A stretch of DNA of 64,000 nt from Mycolicibacterium sp. CR10 (GTDB lineage Bacteria; Actinomycetota; Actinomycetes; Mycobacteriales; Mycobacteriaceae): NCBI RefSeq assembly GCF_005222675.1, contig NZ_STGE01000009.1, positions 62,001 through 126,000 on the forward strand, in the 5' to 3' direction. Position numbers and translations under genes: made by a program. The notes beneath the pieces were generated by a model. It was not told the DNA's origin and searched no databases. It saw only the letters and a program-made list of their open reading frames with translations. Below, piece after piece: positions 1 to 10,551 of the stretch (within the stretch, counting starts at the first letter, position 1; each line of letters starts with the position of its first letter).

Positions 1-525
1 TCAACGCTGTACGTGGCCGCGGCGCTGTGGTCGATCGCGTTCTCGGCGGGCAGTGCGTGGCTGACGTTCGTCGTGCTGGCGGTGATGGTGGCGGCAGCCG
101 TTCGCGCGCTTCTCGTGGTGATCAATTACCCACGGAGGGAGGGTGTTCCGGATTGGATGGTGCGACTGGAGCGCCTGACTGTCGGGTTGTATGCGGGTTG
201 GGCGACCATCGCCGTGTTCATCAATTTCGCCTCGGCCGTCGCCGATCAGGGGCTCGCCAAAGCGGCCTCGGTCGGCTGGCAGTGGGCCGTGCTGGCGGTT
301 GCGCTGGTGGCTCTGCTGGCGTTGTTGTGGGCTAGTCGCGGCGCGCTGGGCGTCGCGGTGGCGGCGATCTGGGCCCTGGTGGGAGTGCTGGTCGCGGTGG
401 GCACCGATTCGACGCTGTTGGCGGTGACTTGTGCTCTCGGCATCATCGCGGTGGCGGCAGTCTGGATGTCGATCGCCTATCGCGACAGGCGGCGCGCGGC
501 TGGCCGGGGCTGGTCGAGTTCCTGA
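1..525 (+). CDS. TspO/MBR-like (tryptophan-rich sensory) membrane protein, 5' truncated
   Basis: The reading frame is open from base 1, so the start lies outside the window; an internal GTG at 13 is in frame but need not be the start. The visible part is almost all hydrophobic, with about five membrane segments separated by short basic loops, and ends in an Arg-rich tail. The stretch LTVGLYAGWATIAVFIN is typical of bacterial TspO/MBR-like proteins, membrane proteins that bind tetrapyrroles and related ligands. The last 83 bases overlap a frameshifted gene on the other strand. The family call is by motif resemblance only; another polytopic membrane family is possible. Confidence 0.55.
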   Translation, partial: STLYVAAALWSIAFSAGSAWLTFVVLAVMVAAAVRALLVVINYPRREGVPDWMVRLERLTVGLYAGWATIAVFINFASAVADQGLAKAASVGWQWAVLAVALVALLALLWASRGALGVAVAAIWALVGVLVAVGTDSTLLAVTCALGIIAVAAVWMSIAYRDRRRAAGRGWSSS

Positions 526-776
526 CGGCGGTCACCACGGCGGTGGCGTCGTGGAGATCGAGCGTGTGCCCCCGCAGATCCAGGCCACCCCGGGTAGCCC
601 TGCGCCGCAAGGCTTTCGGCGATTCGCGCGATGCCGTCGTCGGCCTCCGCACGGGTGGCTTCGGCGGCGCCGCCGCCGAGTGTGGCGCACGTTGCGAGAG
701 TGTTGGCGTGTTCTGCAAGTGCTCGCGAGGCACGGTTGTCGTAGGTTTGCTCGAAGATCCGCAACCTGGCGGTCAC
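443..776 (-). pseudogene. Frameshifted small hypothetical gene
   Basis: From a GTG at 776 one minus-strand frame reads about 64 natural-looking residues (starting VTARLRIFEQTYDNRASRAL) with strong G/C preference at third codon positions, then turns into Arg/Pro/His-rich nonsense. A second frame becomes natural exactly there (LDLRGHTLDLHDATAVV) and runs to a stop at 443. Skipping one base near 584 joins the two halves into one protein of about 110 residues. I do not recognise the family. It converges on, and overlaps, the TspO-like gene. Either a single-base insertion has broken the gene or the assembly has an error. If the frame is left uncorrected, the stop is at 477 and the product is 99 aa. 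Confidence 0.45.
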
Positions 777-792
777 GACCCGAGGAACATCA

Positions 793-1728
793 ATGAGTTG
801 GTCAACCAAGAACATCCCTGACCTGCACGGCAAGGTCGCCGTCGTCACCGGAGCCAACGGCGGGCTCGGACTTGCGTCGGCCAAGGCGCTGGCCGGCCGC
901 GGCGCCCACGTGGTGATGGCGGCCCGCAACCAGGCCAAGGCAGCTGATGCCTTGGCCGAGATCCTGGTCGCCCATCCCGACGCATCACTGGAGATCGTGG
1001 AACTCGACCTCGGCTCGCTCGCCTCGGTGGATGCCGCCGCCAAGAAAATCGCCGCCAAGCACGACCGCATCGACATCCTGATGTGCAACGCCGGTGTGAT
1101 GGCCCTGCCGCAGGGGACCACCGAGGACGGCTTCGACACCCAGATGGGCACCAACGTGCTCGGCCACTGGGCGCTGATCTCCCACCTGCTGTCCATCATC
1201 GTTGCGACACCCGGCGCGCGGGTGGTCACGCTTTCGAGCACCGCGCAGCACACCGGCCGCGCCATCAACCCCGATGACCCGCACATGCGCAAGAACTTCG
1301 ATGCGTGGCGCATGTACGGCCAGACCAAGCTGGCCATGCGGCACCTGGCCGTCGGCTTGCAAGAGCAGTTCGACCGGGCCGGCGTCGATGCCAAGGCGCT
1401 GTCGGCCCAGCCGGGGCTGACGAATTCCGATCTGCAGACCACGAGCCAGGCCCACGGCAGCGGTGGCCCGATCGGCGCCTTCTTCGAGAAGTTGGTCAAG
1501 GCGACGGGGATGTCGACCGATCGTGGTGCGCTGAGCCAACTGCGGGCGGCCGTCGACCCGAAGGCCCCCGGCGGCGGGTTCTACGGTCCGCTGTTCGTGA
1601 CCAACGGACCGCCGGTCCGCAAGCCGTTGATCCGGCCGGGCAGCGACGGTGCCATCACGACGCTGTGGCAGGTCGCCGAGAAGGAAACGGGCCTGCCGGT
1701 CGACGTCAGCGCCGCCGTCAGGGCATGA
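793..1728 (+). CDS. SDR family oxidoreductase (WWOX/protochlorophyllide-reductase-like)
   Basis: A 311-aa NAD(P)-dependent short-chain dehydrogenase. The Rossmann glycine motif TGANGGLG is at residues 19-26, the structural NAG at 99-101, the catalytic Ser at about 149 and the YxxxK pair at Y175/K179. The 'mRNA-stabilising' extended C-terminus after the active site, with NSDL and a GGxFYGP stretch, matches the SDR branch that includes light-dependent protochlorophyllide reductase-like and retinol-dehydrogenase-like proteins; substrates are usually hydrophobic alcohols or ketones, unknown here. The stop codon overlaps the start of the AraC-type gene (ATGA), so the two are translationally coupled and probably functionally linked. 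Confidence 0.85.
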   Translation: MSWSTKNIPDLHGKVAVVTGANGGLGLASAKALAGRGAHVVMAARNQAKAADALAEILVAHPDASLEIVELDLGSLASVDAAAKKIAAKHDRIDILMCNAGVMALPQGTTEDGFDTQMGTNVLGHWALISHLLSIIVATPGARVVTLSSTAQHTGRAINPDDPHMRKNFDAWRMYGQTKLAMRHLAVGLQEQFDRAGVDAKALSAQPGLTNSDLQTTSQAHGSGGPIGAFFEKLVKATGMSTDRGALSQLRAAVDPKAPGGGFYGPLFVTNGPPVRKPLIRPGSDGAITTLWQVAEKETGLPVDVSAAVRA

Positions 1729-2726
1729 GCAGTCTGGTTGCGCCGTTTCGGCTTTCGCTCCCTTTCGTGCGGGTGCTGCTCGCCGACCTGAACGTTCGGC
1801 CGGCCGACCTTCTGGACGCGGCAGGCCTGCCGCGGGATCTGCTGCACCGCGACGAGGCGGTGCTGTCGCCGCCGCAGTACTACGCCCTGTTCGACGCGCT
1901 GGACCAGCTCGTCGGTGATCGAGACCTGGCGATCACGATCGCGGACACATTGAGCCCCGAGGTCTTCGATCCGCCGATCTTCGCGGCGATGTGCAGCCCC
2001 AACCTGCATGTCGCGGCGGAGCGGATCGCCGTCCACAAACGGCTGCTCGGTCCGTTACGCATGCACGTCGAGCTCGACGCCGACGGCGTGAACCTCGAGA
2101 TCGCCTGGCCGGCTGGGGATCCCCCTCCCGCGGTGCTACCGGGCGTCGAGGTCGCGTTCTGGGTTGCCCTCGCCCGGCTGGGAACCCGCATCCGCGTCGT
2201 GCCGCAGCGGGTCGTCGTGCCGCAACTACCGAAGAACGTTGCGGTGGTGGAGAATTGGCTGCGGTCTCGAATCGAGCGTGGCGATACGACACTGGTCCGG
2301 TTCTCCCGGCTCGATGCCACCCGGCCGTTCCTGAGCGCCAATGCCGGGATGTGGGACTTCTTCGAACCCGAGTTACGGCGCCGTCTCGATGACCTCGGTG
2401 GTGAGGCCGCGCTCGCGTCGAAGGTCCGTGCCACCCTGGTCGAACTCCTGCCCGCCGGCGCGGGAACAACCCAAGGCGTCGCCCGTCACCTCGGCATCAG
2501 CACCCGAACGCTGCAGCGGCGCCTCGGCGACGAAGGGGTCACGTTCCAACAGGTGCTCGCCGATGTGCGCGAAGGACTGGCCCTTCACTACCTGACGCAG
2601 TCAAGCCTGTCGCTGACCGAGATCGCCTTTCTCCTGGGCTACGACGATCCCAACTCGTTCCACCGCGCGTTCAGTCGGTGGACCGGTCACACGCCACTCG
2701 GGGTCAGGGCCACAGCGACGGGCTGA
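1725..2726 (+). CDS. AraC family transcriptional regulator
   Basis: A 333-aa regulator. The N-terminal 180 or so residues match the AraC-type arabinose-binding/dimerisation domain (PF12625 type, as in OruR-like regulators). The C-terminal 90 residues hold two helix-turn-helix units, the first around GVARHLGISTRTLQRRLG and the second around LTEIAFLLGYDDPNSFHRAF. The ATG at 1725 overlaps the TGA of the preceding SDR gene by four bases, so it is the last gene of a two-gene operon and likely responds to the substrate or product of that enzyme. Its last 12 codons have a close, separate DNA copy about 2.5 kb downstream (5210-5246). Confidence 0.88.
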   Translation: MSSLVAPFRLSLPFVRVLLADLNVRPADLLDAAGLPRDLLHRDEAVLSPPQYYALFDALDQLVGDRDLAITIADTLSPEVFDPPIFAAMCSPNLHVAAERIAVHKRLLGPLRMHVELDADGVNLEIAWPAGDPPPAVLPGVEVAFWVALARLGTRIRVVPQRVVVPQLPKNVAVVENWLRSRIERGDTTLVRFSRLDATRPFLSANAGMWDFFEPELRRRLDDLGGEAALASKVRATLVELLPAGAGTTQGVARHLGISTRTLQRRLGDEGVTFQQVLADVREGLALHYLTQSSLSLTEIAFLLGYDDPNSFHRAFSRWTGHTPLGVRATATG

Positions 2727-2816
2727 CGAGGGAAGTGGCCGTTCGTTCGAGGAGGTTCAGTTCCGCGCGAACCACGTTGTGTACGGCCTGCACGCGTTGC
2801 CGGTCACGTGGTGATT

Positions 2817-5000
<2,184 letters not shown>

Positions 5001-5155
5001 CGAGAGAACTCCTCAGGTCGGGCCGTCGGGCGGAGTATCGGAACGCGCTCCTCGGTGGGGAAAGTTACTCGCACGACCGGTCGGGTGGGGTCGATAAGAC
5101 GATGTTGATCGCGCCCGCCCGACGGTGACAGAAGCCCAACCGGATCCGTCGGTGA

Positions 5156-5246
5156 GGCCACCGATCGTGGGCCACGGTGCGACATTGTCGGCGCGATCTG
5201 CAAGCACGCACGCCACTCGGTGTCAGGGAAACAGCGAGGGGATGAC
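5156..5246 (+). pseudogene. Remnant of the C-terminus of an AraC-type regulator
   Basis: A short open stretch on the plus strand (after a TGA at 5153-5155) translates to about 29 residues ending TPLGVRETARG and a TGA at 5243-5245. The intact AraC gene ends TPLGVRATATG. At DNA level, 5210-5246 and 2691-2727 agree at 32 of 37 bases, in the same frame and through the stop codon. The preceding residues (CRRDLQAR) also look like the end of an AraC second HTH. No start codon or domain remains, so this is best read as a decayed paralogous gene end, left between the E1 gene and the TetR gene. Confidence 0.4.
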
Positions 5247-5251
5247 CGGGG

Positions 5252-5863
5252 TCATGACTTCTCCCCCCGGACGGCTGCTGTGCGCCCCGGCGGCGCTGGA
5301 TCGTTGATTCCCAGTCGATCTCGCACGGAATCGAGAACGTACTGGCCCGTCTCCGGATCACTGGACCGCGCGATCATGACCGCACCGGCCATCATCGCGA
5401 CCCTCGCGGCGGCCTCGGCGCGGCGTTGAGCAGCCGACCCGTTCAGCCCCGCGGCGACTCGCTCGATTGTCGCTTCGACCCCTGCGGTCATCGGCGCCGC
5501 GAGCGCCGGACTGCGCCCCACCTCGCCCGCCAGCGCCGGGATGGGGCAGCCGTATCCGCGGTTGTCCACATGCACGTCGGAGAGGTAGAACCGCTGCCAT
5601 TCGGCGACTGCTTCGGCGGCCTGCGCTGGATCGTCGTGGGTGCCGATCCGGTCGAGCGACTGCTCGAAGGCGGCGTCCACCGCCGCGGCGACGAGGGCTT
5701 CCTTACTTGCGAAGTGGCGGTAGAACCCGCCGGCAGTCAACCCGGCGTCCTTCATCACCTCGGCGACGCCGGCGCCGTCGACGCCCCGCTCGCGGATCAG
5801 TCGGGCAGCGCTGTCGAGGATGCGCTGGTGACTGCGGTCCTTCTCCTGCCGTGACATTCGCAT
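5252..5863 (-). CDS. TetR/AcrR family transcriptional regulator
   Basis: A 203-aa repressor with the TetR helix-turn-helix at residues about 14-57 (RILDSAARLIRERGV, then GLTAGGFYRHFASKEAL). The remainder is the all-helical ligand-binding/dimerisation part. It is divergent from the NmrA-like/SDR operon, with 134 bp between the start codons. That gap holds a perfect 8-4-8 palindrome placed in a promoter for the operon, so the likely job is to repress both itself and the operon until a small molecule binds. Confidence 0.9.
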   Translation of the reverse strand: MRMSRQEKDRSHQRILDSAARLIRERGVDGAGVAEVMKDAGLTAGGFYRHFASKEALVAAAVDAAFEQSLDRIGTHDDPAQAAEAVAEWQRFYLSDVHVDNRGYGCPIPALAGEVGRSPALAAPMTAGVEATIERVAAGLNGSAAQRRAEAAARVAMMAGAVMIARSSDPETGQYVLDSVRDRLGINDPAPPGRTAAVRGEKS

Positions 5864-5886
5864 CGTTGTCTCCCCACTCTGCTGCC

Positions 5887-5915
5887 TTGACTTTTTAGAG
5901 TATAGTCATACTCTA
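5887..5915 (+). promoter_or_regulatory. Promoter with TetR-type operator
   Basis: TTGACT at 5887-5892 and TACTCT at 5909-5914 form a plus-strand promoter with a 16-bp spacer for the NmrA-like gene. Over the spacer and -10 lies a perfect inverted repeat, TAGAGTAT-AGTC-ATACTCTA (5896-5915). On the minus strand TATACT (complement of 5899-5904) could be the -10 of the TetR gene. A repressor bound here would block both directions. The binding protein is inferred from position. Confidence 0.7.
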
Positions 5916-5997
5916 CTGGGAGTACGGCCGAAATCTAAACAAAGCCCGCGGATCGGTGCATCGACGACCGTCCGTGCCACCCGAAGGATGCGACGCC

Positions 5998-7050
5998 ATG
6001 ACCAACCCGACCATTCTCGTGACCGGCGCGACCGGTAAGACCGGCGGCGCAGTCGTCGATCTCCTTCTGGCGCAGGGCTATCCGGTTCGCGCGGTGGTCC
6101 GCAGCGAGGACGCCCGCAGCGCCGCGCTGCGCGGGCGCGGTGCCGAAACATCCGTCGTGGACGTCTTCGACGCCGACCAGTGGTCCGACGCCATGAAAGG
6201 CACCCAACGTGCCTACTTCGTCGGGTTCTTCGATCCGTTCATGGTGCACAGCGCAGCCGCTTTCGCCGTCGCCGCGCAGCAGGCTCAGCTCGAAGCGGTT
6301 GTGCAGCTGAGCCAGTGGTTGTCCGCACCCAACCACCCCGCGCTGGCGACCCGCCAGACGTGGTTGGTCGACCAGATCTTCGCCGGCATCCCCGGGATCG
6401 CCCACACCATCGTCAACCCCGGCTACTTCGCCGACAACTATCTGCGTCTGATGGATTTCGCCGCAGTGCTCGGCGTGCTGCCGGTGCTGACCGGCGACAG
6501 CAAGAACGCGCCACCGGCCAACGAGGACATCGCCCGGGTGGCGGTGGCGGCACTGGCTGACCCTGGTCGGCACGCGGGGAAGCGCTATCGTCCCACCGGC
6601 CCCACGTTGATATCGGCCTATGACATGGCTCCGGCGATCGGCAAGGCGCTGGGACGCTCGGTGAGGCCAATTGACATGCCCTGGTGGATGTTCAGCCGCG
6701 CCGCACGCGCCCAGGGCGTCACTTCGGCGTCGCTGGCGAGCTTGCGCCACTACGTCGAGGACCACAAGCAAGGCGCCTTCGCCTATGGAGCACCCAATGA
6801 CGTTGTGGGAGAGGTGACGGGTGCGCCGGCCGAAACTTTCGAGGCGACGGTCGCCCGGTACGCCCGGATGCCATTCGTGCAGCGGACCGCCGGTAACCGC
6901 AGCCGGGTGATCCGCGACTTCCTGCGCACGCCGTTGCAGCGCGGCGTCGATCCGCAGCGCTATGCCCGCCGGCAGGGCGAGCCACCCGCGCCCAACCCGC
7001 GTTATGCGATGCAGGACGAGCATTGGAAGGCCCGCGTCGCCTGTCAGTGA
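5998..7050 (+). CDS. NmrA/SDR-a5-like NAD(P)-binding protein
   Basis: A 350-aa atypical short-chain dehydrogenase. The dinucleotide motif TGATGKTG is at residues 9-16. Members of this NmrA-like group lack the YxxxK active site and act as NAD(P) sensors or reductases (quinone or azo substrates in some). A C-terminal extension of about 60 residues rich in Arg and Pro follows the fold. It is the first gene of an operon with the next SDR (77-bp gap) and sits opposite the TetR gene, which probably controls it. The substrate is unknown. Confidence 0.8.
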   Translation: MTNPTILVTGATGKTGGAVVDLLLAQGYPVRAVVRSEDARSAALRGRGAETSVVDVFDADQWSDAMKGTQRAYFVGFFDPFMVHSAAAFAVAAQQAQLEAVVQLSQWLSAPNHPALATRQTWLVDQIFAGIPGIAHTIVNPGYFADNYLRLMDFAAVLGVLPVLTGDSKNAPPANEDIARVAVAALADPGRHAGKRYRPTGPTLISAYDMAPAIGKALGRSVRPIDMPWWMFSRAARAQGVTSASLASLRHYVEDHKQGAFAYGAPNDVVGEVTGAPAETFEATVARYARMPFVQRTAGNRSRVIRDFLRTPLQRGVDPQRYARRQGEPPAPNPRYAMQDEHWKARVACQ

Positions 7051-7127
7051 TCCGGCACAGAGGAGTACGGGTGCCGACCGCACATGCTTCGAAAGATGTT
7101 GTAAAACAACGAGAAAAGGAAAGACCA

Positions 7128-8048
7128 ATGAGCACGAGGATGAACAACAAGGTGGTACTGGTCACCGGGGCGTCACGCGGAATCGGTAGGGACGTCGCGT
7201 TGGCATTCGCAAGCCACGGCGCGAAGCTGGTTCTCGCGGCCCGTTCGACACAGCGGCTGGCTCAGGTCGAGAAGGAGATACACGACCGTGGTGCCGAGGC
7301 GTTGTCTGTGCCGACCGATGTGACGTCGCAGGCGTCTGTGCAGGCGATGGTCGACGCCGCGATGCACCGGTTCGGACGAATCGACGTCCTGGTGAACAAC
7401 GCCGGGGTCGCGAAGGTGGGCGTCATCGAGTCGGCGACCTTTCACGACGACGTCAGTCACACGCTCGAGGCGAGTGTGTTCGGGATGATTCGCGTCACGC
7501 AACAGGTTCTCCCGATTCTCCGGCGGCAGGGGTCGGGGTCGATCGTCAACATGTCGTCGGTCATGGGGCGAAAAGCGTTCGCGCGCTTCGGCTCCTACGC
7601 CATCGTGATGCATGCGGTGTCAGCGTTCTCCGATGCGCTGCGCCAAGAGGTGGCTGGCAGCGGGATCCGGGTGTCGGTGATTCATCCGGCTCTGACCGCT
7701 ACTGACCTACTTCGCGACGTCGACGAGGCGCAGATGCCGCTGGCGTTCCGCCACATGACACCGCTGCGCTCTGAGGATGTCGGGCGCGCGGTGGTCACAG
7801 CGGTGCGGCGGGGAACCCCGCGCGTCGTGATGCCCCGCGTTGCCAATATGTTGCTGCTCGGCGAAGCGCTGTCACCCCGCATCGGTGACCTGATTGCCCA
7901 TGCCCTGTCGCTTCGCCCGGTCGCCCGGTTGTTGGGGATCAGCCGTGGGACGACCTACCACCAGGCGATAGCACGCCGTCAGGACGACGCTCAGATTCAT
8001 TCGATCTCAGGCGAATCCACCAGTCAGGTGACGGTGGGCACCGGGTAG
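7128..8048 (+). CDS. SDR family protein with substituted catalytic lysine
   Basis: A 306-aa classical SDR fold: TGASRGIG at 14-21, NNAG at 90-93, the catalytic-region serines at about 143-144 and Tyr at 157. At the position of the essential lysine (YxxxK) the sequence is YAIVM, so Met161 replaces Lys; in most relatives this stretch is YAASK. The rest of the protein is well conserved in style. The start ATG follows an AAAGGAAAG ribosome-binding site. As Lys normally positions the nicotinamide and lowers the Tyr pKa, the protein may be inactive as a dehydrogenase or have a non-catalytic role. It follows the NmrA-like gene in the same operon. Confidence 0.82.
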   Translation: MSTRMNNKVVLVTGASRGIGRDVALAFASHGAKLVLAARSTQRLAQVEKEIHDRGAEALSVPTDVTSQASVQAMVDAAMHRFGRIDVLVNNAGVAKVGVIESATFHDDVSHTLEASVFGMIRVTQQVLPILRRQGSGSIVNMSSVMGRKAFARFGSYAIVMHAVSAFSDALRQEVAGSGIRVSVIHPALTATDLLRDVDEAQMPLAFRHMTPLRSEDVGRAVVTAVRRGTPRVVMPRVANMLLLGEALSPRIGDLIAHALSLRPVARLLGISRGTTYHQAIARRQDDAQIHSISGESTSQVTVGTG

Positions 8049-8150
8049 CTCGACCACACCTACAGATGAACGCCGCAACCGGTCATCGCGTAGGGCGCTT
8101 ACGGGCTAGGTTGGCGATGAGCGAAACCCTCGCGTGGATAGGTGTTGCCC

Positions 8151-9167
8151 ATGTCCAACCATTTCACCGGTCTGAGCCTCGGACCGCCACTCGGAGATCA
8201 ACGCCTCGACCTGTGCGACCTGTATGCGTTCCATTCGCCGACCGACGACTCGCGAACCGTGCTGATTCTCAACGCCAACCCGAACGCCGATGCGCTGCAT
8301 CCGGAGGCCATCTACCGGCTGGCGATCGACACCGACGGCGACCTGCTCGACGACATTGCGTTCAGTTTCGTGTTCTCCGTCCCGGTGGACGGGCGGCAGA
8401 CCGTCACCGCGTACCTGGCCCGCGGTGAACATGCCCGTTCGGCCGAGGCGGTCGGCGAGCAGATCGTCACCGACGTCGACGTGTCCTTCGGTGCGCAGCC
8501 GAACGTCGTGACCGCCGGTGACGTCACGTTCGCCGCCGGAGCGCGCAGCGATGCCTTCTTCTTCGACTTTGACGGCATCAAGAACCTGTTCGACACCAGC
8601 GGCACGCGCAATTTCACCGCCCCTCACCTCGCTGACCTCGACGGCAAATCGCCCTGGACGGGCCAGGATTCGAACACCGAGGCCAACGTCTGCTCGATCG
8701 CGATCGAGCTGCCGACCGGCGCACTCGACGCGACCGGACCCCTGCGGATCTGGGGCCGTTGCAGCCTGCGTGAGAACGGCGCGCTGAATCATGTGGACCG
8801 TGCCGGACACCCGTCGGTCAGCAGCTTCTTCAACACCGACGACACCAAACTGGAGTACAACGCCAGCGAGCCCCCCGGTGACTGGAACCGCTGGCTGGAG
8901 CAGTTCGTCCATCTGATGGGCCATACCGGCGGCTACACCAGGGAGGAGGCGATCGCCGCGATCGAGAAGGAGGGCACGCTCCCCGACATGCTCACCTTCG
9001 ACCCGGCCACACCGGCGAAATACCCGAACGGCCGGGTGTTCACCGACGATGTCATCGACTACCGGCTCGCGTTCCTGACCAAGGGCGAATGTCCGCCGTC
9101 GGGCCTGTCCCCGCATACCGACACGCTCACCGTGTTCCCCTACCTCGGTCCGCCGCACTCGTCCTAG
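8151..9167 (+). CDS. DUF4331 domain-containing protein
   Basis: A 338-aa protein that begins with the typical DUF4331 opening (an SNHFTG start, then LDLCDLYAFHSP) and carries the family's Asp/Asn-rich beta structure throughout (LNANPNAD, DTDGDLLDD). Function is unknown; no signal peptide is visible, unlike many members. The ATG at 8151 is chosen because relatives start at the SNHF segment; a GTG three codons upstream (8142) is in frame. It stands alone between the SDR operon and the convergent glycoside hydrolase. Confidence 0.75.
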   Translation: MSNHFTGLSLGPPLGDQRLDLCDLYAFHSPTDDSRTVLILNANPNADALHPEAIYRLAIDTDGDLLDDIAFSFVFSVPVDGRQTVTAYLARGEHARSAEAVGEQIVTDVDVSFGAQPNVVTAGDVTFAAGARSDAFFFDFDGIKNLFDTSGTRNFTAPHLADLDGKSPWTGQDSNTEANVCSIAIELPTGALDATGPLRIWGRCSLRENGALNHVDRAGHPSVSSFFNTDDTKLEYNASEPPGDWNRWLEQFVHLMGHTGGYTREEAIAAIEKEGTLPDMLTFDPATPAKYPNGRVFTDDVIDYRLAFLTKGECPPSGLSPHTDTLTVFPYLGPPHSS

Positions 9168-9218
9168 GAGGCGCTGCGGATCCGGCGTCAGAACAGACGC
9201 GGGCGGCGGTGGCGAGCT

Positions 9219-10211
9219 TTACCAGCCGGCGTTGCGAGCCAGATCGATCGCGTACTGATTGACGAAGGTGCCCGCGCTGGCAGCCCCGCGGCACGAGCCG
9301 TCGGATTCACCGGGACGCTTGACCCACAGGAAGGCGTCGACCATCGGATTCCCGGTCGCGGTGGTGGGACGGGCTCCCAGCGCGCGGCCGCTGGGGTTGC
9401 ACCAGTAGAGGTCGTCGCCTTCCACCGGGCCGGCGCCGTTGCGGGATGTGTCGATGACGAAGGGCTTGCCGCCCGTCATCCCCGAGATGGCTCCGCCGTA
9501 GCCGATGTTCTCCTCGGTGGTGAAGAAGTTCGCGGTGTTGAGGCTGAAGCCGCGCGCCTTGGCCACGCCGACGTCATTGAGCCTGGCCGCCATGACGTCG
9601 GCCGCCACCCAGCGCGGGTGACCGGCGTCGACGTAGACGGCCGTTGCGGGGTTGCGGGTCAGCGTGTCCACGCCATAGCGGATGAGGTCGTAGCGCTCCT
9701 GCTGCTGCGAGGGCGACAGGCAGTCGGCCATGGCGAGCGCATCGGGTTCGAGAATGACAGCGGCGGGCCCACCGCCGATGGCGGCCGCGACACCGTCGAT
9801 CCACGCCCGGTAGGAGCCGGCTGACCCGAACCCTCCCGCGGCGAAGCTCCCGCAGTCGCGGTTGGGGATTCCGTAGAGCGCCAGCACCGGCATGGTGCCG
9901 GCAGCCTGTGCAGTGGCGATGTACTTCGCGTCCACAGCGGGGGTGGAGAGGTGGTCCATCCAGTACGCCGTCGGCGTGTTCACGACCGCGGCCAGGAGGG
10001 GGTCGGGATCGCCCTGCGCGGCCCGCATCCCCTTCGATGCGGGGTTGACGTAGAAAGGCAATCCGACCAGCGGGTTCGCGTCGCTGACCAGGCGCACCGC
10101 CGGCGCTGGCCCGGACAGCGCCGGCGCAACCGCGTAACCCGAGGCGACGACGGCCGCCACAGCAAGGAAGGGGGAGATCCATCGGGCGACTGCGCCGAGA
10201 GCTGAGGACAT
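9219..10211 (-). CDS. Secreted glycoside hydrolase family 6 (endoglucanase/cellobiohydrolase type)
   Basis: A 330-aa protein with an N-terminal hydrophobic signal or anchor segment (residues about 10-35) followed by a complete GH6 barrel. GH6 inverting enzymes hydrolyse beta-1,4-glucan. Visible motifs are NRDCG (Asp119), VILEPDAL (Asp157, expected general acid) and IDTSRNG with the downstream WCNP and FLWVKRPGESDG stretches of the active-site cleft. No cellulose-binding module is present. The ATG at 10211 is preceded by GAGG very close by; a GTG one codon upstream is possible. It faces the DUF4331 gene tail to tail. Confidence 0.88.
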   Translation of the reverse strand: MSSALGAVARWISPFLAVAAVVASGYAVAPALSGPAPAVRLVSDANPLVGLPFYVNPASKGMRAAQGDPDPLLAAVVNTPTAYWMDHLSTPAVDAKYIATAQAAGTMPVLALYGIPNRDCGSFAAGGFGSAGSYRAWIDGVAAAIGGGPAAVILEPDALAMADCLSPSQQQERYDLIRYGVDTLTRNPATAVYVDAGHPRWVAADVMAARLNDVGVAKARGFSLNTANFFTTEENIGYGGAISGMTGGKPFVIDTSRNGAGPVEGDDLYWCNPSGRALGARPTTATGNPMVDAFLWVKRPGESDGSCRGAASAGTFVNQYAIDLARNAGW

Positions 10212-10316
10212 CACCTCGCAAAAGTTAGTGCGGCGACGCGGTAAGCGCCAATCGCCGCAGACGCTGGGGCAGCGGAGCCGCTCTCGCCGCCGGCCGGGCG
10301 TCCGGCAGGTCGTCCC

Positions 10317-10328
10317 TACGCTGGTGTG
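10317..10328 (+). promoter_or_regulatory. -10 box for a leaderless transcript
   Basis: TACGCT (10317-10322) lies six bases before the GTG at 10329, the spacing expected when transcription starts on the first base of the start codon. No clear -35 is seen. Confidence 0.4.
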
Positions 10329-10538
10329 GTGTTGTTCTTTCTCGTCGGCTACGGCACCAAGCAGAAGTACCTGGGCCCCGGACAGGTGCGGACCTGTCCG
10401 CGCTGCCACAACACCACGCAGTGGTCGCAGATGCGGGAGTTCACGCAGTTCACGGTGTTCTTTGTGCCCCTCGCCCGCTGGAAGCGCAGGCAGTTCGAGG
10501 TCTGCGGGATCTGCGGTCAAGCCGTCGTCGGCCGCTAG
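10329..10538 (+). CDS. Small zinc-ribbon protein
   Basis: A 69-aa protein with a short hydrophobic N-terminus (MLFFLVGYGTK) and two CxxC knuckles, C23-P-R-C26 and C59-G-I-C62, which would hold one zinc ion. A second hydrophobic strand (FTVFFVPLARW) lies between them. This matches small actinobacterial zinc-ribbon proteins of unknown role. Two adjacent GTG codons (10326, 10329) could start it; 10329 is preferred because a TAnnnT box sits six bases upstream. It ends just before a strong hairpin. Confidence 0.7.
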   Translation: MLFFLVGYGTKQKYLGPGQVRTCPRCHNTTQWSQMREFTQFTVFFVPLARWKRRQFEVCGICGQAVVGR

Positions 10539-10551
10539 AACCGATGCTGAC

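Noticed and set aside
5242..5255. ATGACC-GG-GGTCAT as a terminator or operator
   Set aside because: A 2-base centre cannot form a hairpin loop and it overlaps the TetR stop; probably chance.
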